This document shows positions 45,701-57,700 of a stretch of 64,000 nt of DNA, in pieces. Position 1 is the stretch's first letter. Every line of letters starts with the position of its first letter. The stretch comes from Patiria pectinifera (taxonomy: Eukaryota; Echinodermata; Asteroidea; Valvatida; Asterinidae), in the NCBI GenBank assembly GCA_029964075.1, contig CM057142.1, positions 37,884,392 through 37,948,391 on the forward strand. Direction: 5' to 3'. Position numbers and translations under genes: made by a program. The notes under the pieces are model-generated. The model was not told the origin of the DNA. It saw only the letters and a program-made list of their open reading frames with translations, and searched no databases.

Positions 45701-48700
45701 CAATAAAACAACAAACTTTGAACTTTACTTCCTTTGATGACTAACTTATCCAGGATTATACAAGAAATTTCCAGCAATGTTTATGAAGGTATTACTGTTT
45801 TACATTAGGGAGCATTTTGAGAAATGCTGCCTGATTCCAAAGACAGTTAAAGGCAAACATATTTTTTGAATGGCTGGCGGAGTTGATTTAATTACTTTTT
45901 TGGTGACTGATATGAAATCGTTCACATACAGCAATCATAATGTGACCATCCCCATCCAAGACGTTTAAGTATTCAAAACATAGCACAACTACGCCACGTT
46001 TGGTAAAATCAAATGGAAGTACAGTGCAGAGTTGCATAGCAAATTTGTTGAGTAAATTCAAAACACTGAAAGTTACACAGTGTTTCATGAAATTGGCTGC
46101 AAGTGCCATTAAGTACCTTTACTTTGTGTATGTATGTGTGTAAAGGGCTTTTGTCTAGTTCATTGTACGAATGCTTTCGTGCTCATGCTACTTTGCTTGT
46201 GTTGCTTGAAATTTAATTTCGTTTTTGTTTATCTTACTTGGTTTTGTTTTTATTAACATTTTATTTGTGTATCGCTCATCTACCATTCTTTTATTCCTCT
46301 AGTTCATGTGTAATTGTAATTTCTGTGTGTACATAAATATTTGTTTTATTTTTCTTAATTTAATTTAATCTAATTAATCTAATTAAATTCAATTTTTTTG
46401 TTAACCTTTCAGTCAGGAGAGCCCCTCCACAGCGAATTTGTCTCTTTTGGGCAATCCTTCAGGAGATGTTAGGTTGTTTTTGTTTTCCTGTGTTCCTTTT
46501 ATTTTTATAGTCTTGGTTTAACTGTCTATCCCGAGAAATAAAGTAAATGTAAATGTAAAATTAATTTCAAAAATGGCTTCATCAAACTTACCTCGCACAA
46601 GAACATAAACTTGGTGTCTGACTTCTCGAAGTGGTCCTCACAGTAATGGATGCTTTTCGCAAATGCATCTGACGAGTAGATGCCCTGCGGAGGAGATACC
46701 ATAACGTTCATCAGTTTCTCAGGTTTGGAGGCTAAGAGATTTTTTTGTTCCTTTTGGAGAAGATACATTCCAGAGTTTATTTCTCCCCCTCTGAGCTTCC
46801 ATGTGCATCTAGCAATCAGGGCCCAATTTCATGGCTCTGTTAACCACAGAATTATGCTCTTACGATCACCATTTCAGCTCCAGCAGAAAAATTCTGCACT
46901 AACTCTGTAAGCACAGAATAGTTACGGAATGTACACATGTATATCAGCCGAAAATCGGGCGATTCACAATGCAGTGCGCCACCAAGAGTTTGCCACGGAG
47001 AGTTCATTTTTCCCAGTGCATTGTGGGAGATGGTCGACAAATTCGCAGCGCGGGACATTTGAAATTGTTAGTTTTTCCGGCCAGAAAGTTCGTAAGCGTA
47101 TGATTCGAGTATCTGTTTGCCCTTTTCTTTTCGTTTTATCAATATGGAGTTTTTTTGTAAGGCGGCAGAACGCTTTGCCCCAATCTATAACAAATTAGCT
47201 CAAGTTTTCTACTGACACTCATTCAAAAGGGTCATGTTTTGTCGACCGTAAACTTGAAAAACGTGGCGCACTGCATTGTGAATCGCCCGAATTCCTGTGA
47301 AATGCGTGTGTATGCGTTGCAACAGACAAGCAACGTATACATATGGAAAGGAATGTGTGCTACTTTATGAGATTTTTTCATGTCTGTAAAATGAAATCAA
47401 TATGCAGCTTATGCGCAACGGATAAAAAAAAAGGCGCATACGGAAAGGCTGAACCACTTGAAGTTAGTTGCTGGTCCATATTTCCATTACTGAACTCAAT
47501 ACCCCCAAGTGATATATAACAATGGAAATAAGTATCTCAATTCTTAAAAAGTCTGACTTAAAGCTCCTTCTGTAATGACAGGTCACATTTTCTGAGGAGA
47601 ACAAGCCGCCTAAACTTGAAGTATTTGATCATACCTCTTCGTCATGGGAACAGCCCTGTGGCATCTTCCCATCTTCCCTCTGAGAGAATGCTACTGATCA
47701 TTATTGCACGGCAGCAAATGATCCCCTAAAATGTCTCCTTTCAACAGACAAGTTGTCTGTTTTCCCTGCTTAGGGCTGTGCATAACTGTGGCGTTTAACC
47801 CTAACCGCCCTGAATCCTCCAAAATCCTTTTTGCAAATTGGAGGAATTTGCAGGATTGAGGTTACATGGCAAAAGTGGGTTGCTGATTTCGGAGTACGCA
47901 CTGTGTCAAGGTCTTGGGCCGGACCTTGTGTTTTTTTTATGCTCAGCCGTGCATAAATTTAGTCCTTGATCATACTTGACATCCTCCGCACTGCTCCAGG
48001 ATGTCACTGCCTCTGCCTATTGACAGTCATAGCCGGAGGATTTTGCAGGATTCAGGCAGTGGTCACCCCTCCATGGACCATATTCAAGAAATAGCGGAGG
48101 AATTTGCAGAATTGAGGCTATATGCTATTTTTCCATGAGGCCAATTGGAGGATTTTGCAGGATTGAGGCTACATCCTAGCGAAAAGGCCTAGGGGGTTAG
48201 GGTTAATCCTTCAAGTTCTCTGGTTAGGCCTACCTTGCCAAATCTTGCACCAGAATGTTGCGCCTCTTCAGGGGCGATGAGTAGACCCTTGTTCATGATG
48301 CTGATGACATTTGATCGGGTGCTGCCGTGCCACAGGAGCTTGTGATTGCCAAGCCCACTGGATTGAAGCCGTTCCTCCTCACCTTCTCTTGACAGGCGGA
48401 AGATGGCTTCCACATTGGCTTCTTTCTCACCTAGTGGATACAACCAGAATGATCCCGTCATTTCTACACAGATTCAGATCAACTCTAAGGGTCGAGGCAC
48501 TACAGGGTGGTGCAAAAAGAAGGAAACCCACTTTTGACAGGAACTTTAACCTACTTACTTAAAGCTATTTGAATTTTTTTTATAATGTAGTGAAGTATCT
48601 TCAACCATACGTGGTGAATTTTTTTAAAAAACAATCGAAAGAATAGTGCTTTTATGCTAATTTGAATACAAGTCACCAAAATCATTGTTGTCCACGTGTA

Positions 48701-51700
48701 AGTCTAGTGTAGTGTTTTTTTGTCTTCAAATCAAGCTCCGGAGCTCAGTGTACTGATGAGGTCACACTCTGCTTACATGTGTGCTTTTTGTGGGAGCCTG
48801 GTGGGGATGACGGTTTTGTGGCCCCATAGAAAAGCGTACACATAAACAAAGTGTGACGTCAACAGTACGAGGCTTATTGTATAGGCTTCATTTGCAAGTC
48901 AAAACTAGCCAGGTAGCTCAGATTTCTGTTGATGCTAAGCTTAATAGTAGAAACTACTACTTCACAACTTTTACACATTTATGTCATAAACAAGAATCAG
49001 CTGTACAACATAAAGCCCCTCACATTTTAACGGGCAAGCTTGAGGTGTTTTTTTTTTTTTTGTAAATAACCTGTAACATATTTACAGTCAAACCCTGATA
49101 AGAATAGCACTGTTAATACAACGTACTGCTTATAACAAGCAAAATTTTAGGTCCCTAGTCTTTGTTTTTCTTTGTTGTCCTTTGTTTTCCGTTACTGTTA
49201 ATCATCATCATCTAGCGGTCGCAACCGAGATCTCGTTCACAACGCCACGCCAAGTGTCTCTATCTCTCATTATGTATGGAAAGTACATACAAGGTACTGT
49301 TATAACAAGGTAATTCGCAAAGTCCCAAGGACCTCGTTATAAAGGTTTCAACTGTGCATGCATTGAAAAAAAGGCAGATATCTTCTACACCTAGCGAATT
49401 TCTATAGCTCTATGATCATAGCCCCTGGTAGGCCACTAGCCAGATGGGGCCACTAGCTAGGCAATCCGGTATCCAGTCAGCCAATCAGATCACAGAGTCC
49501 CAAGTGACTTGTTGTGATCTATGACTTACTTGTTTTGTGGATGTACTGAAGTAGGAGCTGTGTTTCCTGGTCATCTTCCTTCATGAGGCGGATCTGGCAA
49601 CCCAGAGACTGGTAGATATAATCCAGTGGGTTGATTTCTGTACCATAAAATCCAATCAGATATGCAAATTTTTAATGAAAAGAAAAACATGATTTTGCTT
49701 TTTCCCAGTTAACGTTTAATGTATCAATGTCAGATGGCCCCCCCCCCTTTTTTTTTTAGATACACCAGAAAGTCAATTACTTTTATAATGTCGATATACA
49801 TTGTACCCATAATAACCTTGATACTACAACAGGTGCACTCAAATGTCGATCAGCAGCCCATAATATCAATTGCCGCACGCAAATGTTACCTTTTGACTGG
49901 CACGGTATGCAGTTGCAGCTTGCGCGTACGTGTAAAACTTGATTGACGAGTTTTGAATATTCAAGTATTCGGTCAAATTAATTTTCAAATAATCAAATAA
50001 TAAAATATTTGGAAATGGACAGCCCTAGCTCAGAACGTTAAAAAGCCTGCGCTATATGCAACCGAGATCGACTGTGATTCCAATTGCAAAAATGCAAGGG
50101 AATTCCCAACAATGAGAAATGACCATGTACATTGTGACACTCCCAGCTTCATATCTTTGGCGTGACGATGAAGCACAGATAACACGGTACCAATGTGTCC
50201 ATACCAGTGCGCATGTTCCGTAGCACATTGGGGTTATCGATGCAGATCATAAAGACGACGATATTTTTTACAGTAATGCACTTGATACAGGCATGCAACT
50301 TGGAAGAAACCAAAAACGAGGAAACTCCAATCTTTACAAGACTTTGTACAGTGTTTTTCAATTTTTAATGGCATGAGTGTGACGTGAAAAACGAGGAAAT
50401 CAGCTGATCCGAGGAAAAGTTGCATGCCTGTTGATTGTGCAAGGTATGTTATCTTTTATTCCATCCAGTTTCCAAAAAACCCACATTTTATCTGTCCAAA
50501 TGACCCAGAACTGAGGTTAGTCTGTGACTCTACTGACCTTTGACCCTGTACTGGGCACCCAGCAAGATCATGTTGGTGGTGGCGAGATCCAGAAGGATAT
50601 CCAGGTTCCTGATATGCGTATTCAACTGATTCGTGTCCGTCAGTGGCGCGATCTTATCGTGGGCGAAGTTCAGATTGGGAATCAGCTCAAAGTACTCATT
50701 GCTCAAATCACACACCTAACGGGCAGCAGGAGGAACAGGGGAAAAAACATATCAATTAGAACTAGGTCTTGAAATAATTATTCTTGTCGAAATGCTTTCA
50801 TAGGGTGCGTTTGATTAGCTCATCCGGGTCGACTAGGGTTAGCCCCTGCCGTTTGATTAGCTCTGACGTCATGCTCAGGGCTCACCCGGGTCAGCCACCA
50901 CAGACTCTGCTCATGGAGCAGAGTCACTGGTGGAAAAACGGCACACGCATGCATTGCTCATTCCAAGAAACAAACACATATGGCAGCCGGACAGCGAATA
51001 AGCTCAAGTGGACCCAGAAATCAATTTTATTTGAAGTCTAAACACAAATTATATTTCATAGTCCTCAGGATTAGGATCTCTGCCTAAAGAAAAAATATAT
51101 ATCAAATAACCTACCTCTTCCATGGTAGCCTGATGCTTTTCGACGTCAGCGAATACCTGACTTTGTTCCTCTTCAGATTTTTCTATCAAATCACTGCAAG
51201 AAACACAAAGGTACTCATACTATGGAAACTGGACTGGTGTTCAAACGTTGGGAGGTCTGCAGAACTGTTTAAACTGATCTATTTTGGAGGACTACATTGT
51301 CATTACACTAAACGAAAAACGAAGTTTGGAAAAAAAGGAATGGTCAAAAATAAATCCTAAAGGGAAACTAAGTTCACTAATTAATATATCAAGAAGATAT
51401 AAAATTGACTTTCAGGCTTTACACCTGCAATCTCCAGAACTAGTCGTCATTTAAACAATACATGAATTGAAATTACATTAACTCAAACATTCCCATATAC
51501 TCTTTGCAAAATGTAGGATTTTGCAGGATTGAGGCTACATGGCAAAAATGTGTGGCTGATTTTGGAGGATGCACTGTGTCAAGGTCTTGGGCTGGACCTT
51601 GTGTTGTTTATGCTAAGCCGTGCATAAATTTAGGCCTAGATTATACTTGAATTCCTCCGCACTGCTCCAGGACGTCACTGGCTCTGCCTCAACATACTGA

Positions 51701-54700
51701 CAAGTGATTGCTGGAGGATTTTGCAGGATTGAGGCAGTGGTCATCCCTCCAAGGACCCCATTCAAGAAATAACGGATCATTTTACTGGATTGGGTCTGGA
51801 TGCAATTTTTACATGGAAGAAGTTTGAGGATTTTGCAGGATTGAGCTTGTATCCTAGCAAAAATGCCTAGGGACTAGGAGTTAGGGTTAAAACAGTGTTG
51901 GGATGGGTTAGAAGTACTAACCTGATTTTGCCCAAGAGTTCTTGAGCCTTGAGCAAGGTATCCCTTGAGATGAAGTTGCCAAGGGAGATGACTCGGGTAT
52001 CTATCCCGGACTCTGATAAAGCTTTGCTTAGTAGCTCTGGTTTGATCTGGCAAAAAGGCAAAACAATCATATTACCCTCAGAAAGCTCAGTGCCCAGTCA
52101 GCCTCGACTCAACGGGCTCGGTGCACATTCCTTCTCTAACCCCTGGCTATGTTAAATATGAAAATGAGGCTAATAGACTATTCAGAGCGTACTGAGTGCG
52201 TATTTCAAAGTCTGCATGCACTATATGCGCTCACTTTATCTCCTGCACGCCGTGCCACTTATGAATATTTTGTCAAGACTGCGTGATTCCTCTTCGATAT
52301 GGAAAGTCTGGAAGGTTCGTTTTTGTGAAAAATACCCGCATTTTCTGTTGTAAAAGGGACGACAGAGGTACGCACATTCTAAATTCTAGCAACGTGATAT
52401 CAAAATCGAATCTTTAAAAGGATTGATTCTACAAAAAAGAAGTAATTAAGATTGAAAGGACTGTATATCGGACGTTAAACACATGGACTACAGTCCTAAT
52501 TTAAATCTCCCACATAGTTGAATATTTAAATTACAAAATACCAGGGGTTAAGATCGTGCAAGGCATGGTGGGAACCAACATGGCGCAGCAAGATCATACC
52601 CATGGCAACAAGGTTGGTTCCAGGTAGGCTTGCAGCAATAGGAATCAACTTCAATAATCAATTTTACCAGGATGGAATTTTAAGCTAGAACACCTGTAGC
52701 TTGTAGCTGCTAAAATAATACACAAAATTGCACATAATAATCATTATACATGTAATGGAGTACCGAAGTAAATATGTCACGCGCACAAAATGTGTGTGAG
52801 AAAGACATTAGCACGTGATTCAGCCGGTGAACCAACACGCGTGTGTACTCCATTCGTTTGTACTACACTTTTTGCTTCTAAATGACGTCACACTTCGGTA
52901 CTCTATAGCTTCTCACCTTTATTAAACCTAACCCTATAAAAAGGTACTTTTTAAGTCAATAAAAGTAACTTAGCACCAGTGTCTCTCTCCCTCAAAGAAC
53001 AAAACAAAACAAAACAAAACAAAAACAAACAAACAAAATATACCCAGAAAAATCTACTGTTAATGGTAAACAACCCTGCCTGGTGAGGAATCTCCTAACC
53101 ACAAGAATATCTATCATTCCGTAGAAAAAAAAATCTCACAGCCAAAACACTGGCACTCCAAAAGTTGCCCAACTTCCCACTTGCATGACTTCTCACACCT
53201 CAGTCTTGATATAAATGATTTTATTTGGTTTCCTTTCCAGAGTCTCTTACCAGCGCTTTGATGGCAGCTTGCAGTGCTTGCGGCAGTTTGGAAGGAACCG
53301 AGGACTCCAGGTTGAACTTGAACTCGTCGATGGCCTTTTTCCGTTTGGCTCGCCAGGGGTCCGTTTTGACCAGCTGGTACTTCTTGGGTACTTTGTGGAA
53401 ACTGCGGCAAATAAGGGAGACAGTGCAATACGTGAAGTGCACTGGAGTGTGAGTCTATGGACTCGGTGCACAAGTACCCCCTCAACGGCTACGAAGAGAG
53501 AGGTGGGGGAGACCACTGTGACATGCAACCGGTGGAGCACATTCAGATCAAAATTCAGAGAGTTGTTACGCAATCGAGTTTCTTGCACTTTGCAGGACAA
53601 GACTTAATTCTGTCCTTTTATTTATGATCAATCACATCTCCTATAACAAGCCACTCACTTGTGAGATTTGAATGTCCTACATCCTAAGTGATTATTTTTT
53701 TTCCGCAGTGTTTCAGACTTTGCAATGCTAAATTACCCAAATTGAGTTAAGTCCTTTTCAGTAACCTCATGCTGTGAAATGGTCCGATGTCTCTGTGCCA
53801 TTCTGGCCCAGTGTGAACGACGTACTGGTGCCAGGCATCTTGCAAGTTAAAACCACAACTGATCCAGCCTTCCATATGTCATACCTCACTCACAAATGGT
53901 TTACCCGATGAGGAACACTGCTTATTTTTTAAATTTGTTAAAACATCTGCCACTTTCTATTGATTATTAAAATTGGCCCCACTAATTTACACATCTGCAA
54001 ATTGGACAATTATAAGGCCCTGCTGGAGTTTCGCACAGACAAGCCATAAACCGTGCTGAAAAAGTCCACAGGTTTCATTCTCACTTCCTTTAATTCATCT
54101 GTTGTGGTTAATGCTCTATTCATTGGACAGAGAAAACATACCAACGAATTCCAATCACATCTGCAATACTTGTTTTTGATTTCAAGCACAAGTCTGAGAA
54201 GTACGTTTACAGCATGTCTCTAACAAATTGTTGTTTTTAAACCTCTAACAAAAAAAGTCAAATATTACATGAAAAGGATGTTGAGATTATTCCCTGTCAT
54301 GGCTGGGACGAGTGGAAATGCAACAACTATCAATGACTTACTCGTCGACTTTGGACCAATCGTTGCCCGTCTTGGCTTTAAAAATCTTCTGGAATTCCTT
54401 GATAGCTTCTTCTTTTGAGTTGAAGGGCGTCTTTTGATATTGCCCCTCGTCACCGATACGACCCCATCGTGTGAACAGCAGCATCATATCCTTGCCTGTC
54501 TGGTGAATGATCTGTAGATAATGGACGGCAAAGACAACATAATGCGATTGCAATTTTCCAAGTTGAACCTAAAATCAAAGAATTTAACTCTTTTTTGGGG
54601 TCACAGCTTTTCAGGCTCCACGACACTCACGATTTGCTGGTAAAATAGGTCATTTTCAGTTGCTACGCCACAACTTATGCCACCTAAAATGATTGCGCAA

Positions 54701-57700
54701 GTTACGCCATAATTCATTGCTTGCGCAATAAATTGTGGCTTAAGAGGACTTATGCCATTGCGTCAAGTTTCATGAAATTGGCTGCTAGAGCCTCATATAT
54801 CAATGACCCTTTCTATATTTGTGAATGGCATGTTTTTTTCTGTTTTTGCGAAGTGCACTATGGAGTTCAGGCAAGACCTATACAGAGTGAGTCAAAAATA
54901 TGATTTGAAAAATATTTTTAAAATATTTGGCTTGCTCCATTTCACACCAAAAAAATATAAGGATAAAGTACATCTTATTGACTTTTAACTGTGAAAATTT
55001 CTTGTCATTTGCATACTTTACTCCCAAGTTATTTTAATAAAAAGATCACAAAACTTGGCTGTCCACCACTGATCATTTACCGTTCTACGAACCGATGAAT
55101 GCCTATTGAGTACATTGAAACTTGGACGTGTAATCTGTAGTTCTCACCCAGCTCAATAGCTTCTAATGGCATTCCATGGACAGCTACAAAAATTGTTCTT
55201 TTAGTGAAACATTCATAACTCCTGATAGCATGGATCAATCTCAGTAATTCTTTTTTATGAGATAAGTGGAAGAAGATGCTATTTTCAGATATACTTCATT
55301 GGTGTTTCAAATTTGATTGTTTTCTAAGATAAAAAAAATCATTTATTTGGGTAACTTTCTTTTTGACTCACCCTGTAGATAGCGAAGTAGGGACCACTCA
55401 TTGGAGCCAGTGAAGGACACATAGTGGTTTGCAAATGGGCACATGGGGGTGATGAATATTCAAATGAATGTGCACAAACACACAGTATCTTTATGTGAGA
55501 AGAATGCCCCATACGTGGTCATACAAAATAAATGGCATTGAATTATCTGTGCAGAACAGAAATGTTCTTGATTTTTACTCTTAGGGCTAATGCCAGGTTG
55601 TGAAACGACAGTTGAACATATTCTGCTTGACATTTATCAACCATTTATCAACCCTTTACCATGTTTTTCCCTAAAAATGCGACACTGTTGTATGAAAGTG
55701 CAATCTAAGTGCATAAAACACATCAGGAATGATTGTGGGTCATTTCTGCCGGCACAGTTTTTTATACTTGACTTCATTTTCTCTGGAATCCAGAGCCCCT
55801 TACCTGCATGATATAGTAGTTGTTCATGCCATAAACGCCGTACTTGACATCCACTTTGGTCAGAGTTGCATCATAAGGAATTTCTTGCTCTTCATCCATA
55901 AGAACCACCCTATGCCAGGAGAACACAGCATGATGTCAAACACAACCTTGATGCATACTAGGGGCAGCTAACTGCTTCAGGTCAATGCCAATGTGAAGTG
56001 AATTTAATTCGGGCGATTCACAATGCAGTGCGCCACCAAGAGTTTGCCACGTTCATTTTTCCCATTGCATTGTGGGAGATGGTCGATAAATTCGCAGCGC
56101 GGGACATTTGAAATGGTTCGTTTTTCCGGTCAGTAGTTTTGTATTAAAGCGTATGATTCGAGGATCTGTTTGCCCTTTTCTTTTCTTGTTATCAATATGG
56201 TGTTTTTTGGAAAGGTGGCAGAACGTATATAATACGAATAAGCTCAAGTTTTCTACTGACACTCATCAAATGGGCCATGTTTTGTCGACCGTAAACTTTA
56301 AAAAGGGACTCTCCATGGCAAACTCTTGGTGGCGCACTGCATTGTGAATCGCCCAAATTGTCACTACTTCTTTGTAGTGAGGTTGACCTCTATTCAACTT
56401 TTGCGCATTCACAGAGCAAATACTTGACAAGATGTCACAAATTCAGGATTGTAGTTGGATTCATTTTTGCCTGGACTGTAAACTGATTGTTGTCAAGGAA
56501 ACGAGAGGGGAATAGGGTGACATTCTGAGGACAAGTCAAACAGGAATCAGATTGGAACGATAATACCTTAAATTCAATACACCAGAATGCAAAAACAATT
56601 CAGAAAAAAAAATCTGTAAAATGAAGACGTTTAAGAGAGTATTGCTCCAAGTGCATTCAACTTACAAAGAGTATATCGACAGGGGAGGGGAGAGGGGATT
56701 CTGCCTCCTTCTATTACAGTGTCATGACCACTTCCAACTTCTGTTGTATTTTAACCCTAACCAAACTTAACCCATCAAAGTTCAACAGCAGGTTTTGTTT
56801 AAATCTGTTGGGATAGGTACAGTACCCCTAAACTGATGGTCTTTTACACTGGGGTTGGCATACCTCCAGAAACAGTGTCCAACAGTGTGTGTGTACCATT
56901 TCCCATGTGGGTGTTGGAATTTGCCAGAATGGGTATGGTTCCTAGTAAATTAGGCTGAGGAGTTAGGGGTAATGAATTCAGGACCAAAGGGACAAAGCAC
57001 CGTGTTTTTAAATGGCGATTGGTGTTCCATTCATGTCCAAAGTACATAGAGTATATGTCAATGGTTCATTTCACAGGTCTGTATAGGAATCAGAAGGTTT
57101 CTAGCAATTTGAAGACTAAATTATGCATACAACATACAGATATTTGTTGTATGTTGGTGTAAAACTAGCCTAGTAAGGTAATCCAGGACATTCTATTTTA
57201 GAAAATAGAATGATCCATGGATCAATGACAGATGGATCATAGAGGAGGCCAGTTTACGCTATAACATTCAATTTTTTTATTACTTCACCCACAGATTCTG
57301 CTTGGTGTCTTTAATTTATTTTATTTAAATCTGAACACAGTTGAAAATAAAAAAAAATTCAAATACAAAAAAAAATTAAAAAAAAAATTCTGTTCTGTCT
57401 TCTCCCTCTTCTAAACTACCCTGAACCCAACTTTTGAACTCATTTCTCTTTGGAACAAAATGAACGCCGCGCGCACGCCAAAGCCAGCATGCATTTGCAC
57501 ACAAATAGCCGTGGATATAGTACTTTGGTTGCTAATGGTATAGTACTTTTTAGTCTTTGGCTGCAGTAGGTAGTTTTTGGCGGCACAGAAAGATAGCAAA
57601 ATTAGAAAGTATCATGTGACTCGCTCTCGGCCAATCAAGACACAGAATCTGTGGGTGAGGTGTTATAAATGCAACTAGGCTGTCCAAAATAGATATTAAG

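Larger units (their letters stand above)
42697..49637 (-). other. PARP catalytic domain with intact H-Y-E triad (five exons)
   Basis: This part covers partial-protein residues about 619-850. It opens with EINPLDYIYQSLGCQI, the usual entry to the PARP fold. The NAD-binding His is H689 in LLWHGSTRSN. The Tyr is Y723 in GIYSSDAFAKS. The Glu is E817 in FFDYNEYVVY. The Glu is the residue associated with chain elongation in PARP1-like enzymes, so polymer rather than mono-ADP-ribose synthesis is the family-based expectation. PARP1 usually has GIYFAD where this has GIYSSD. All five exons (49530-49637, 48234-48430, 46592-46684, 44321-44450, 42697-43004) are open and in phase, with no sign of decay. 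Confidence 0.93.
50538..53401 (-). other. PARP regulatory (helical) domain exons
   Basis: Exons 53251-53401, 51922-52046, 51115-51193 and 50538-50715 encode residues about 441-618, typical of the alpha-helical domain that precedes the catalytic fold in PARP1-3. Recognisable segments are SKLPQALQAAIKAL, a lysine-rich start (VPKKYQLVKTDPWRAKRKK), LLKAQELLGKIS and SNEYFELIPNLNF. The last strongly resembles the S-N-x-Y-x-L-I-P motif of DNA-dependent PARPs. In PARP1 this domain restrains NAD access until DNA is bound. Its presence here implies allosteric control, which is an inference. Confidence 0.9.

Noticed and set aside
47795..48206. Interstitial telomere repeat
   Set aside because: Only one or two TTAGGG-like units occur at each end, as inverted element ends with TTAA. 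There is no tandem array.
53215..53607. Plus-strand frames over 53.2-53.6 kb
   Set aside because: They are shadows of the minus-strand PARP regulatory-domain exon 53251-53401.
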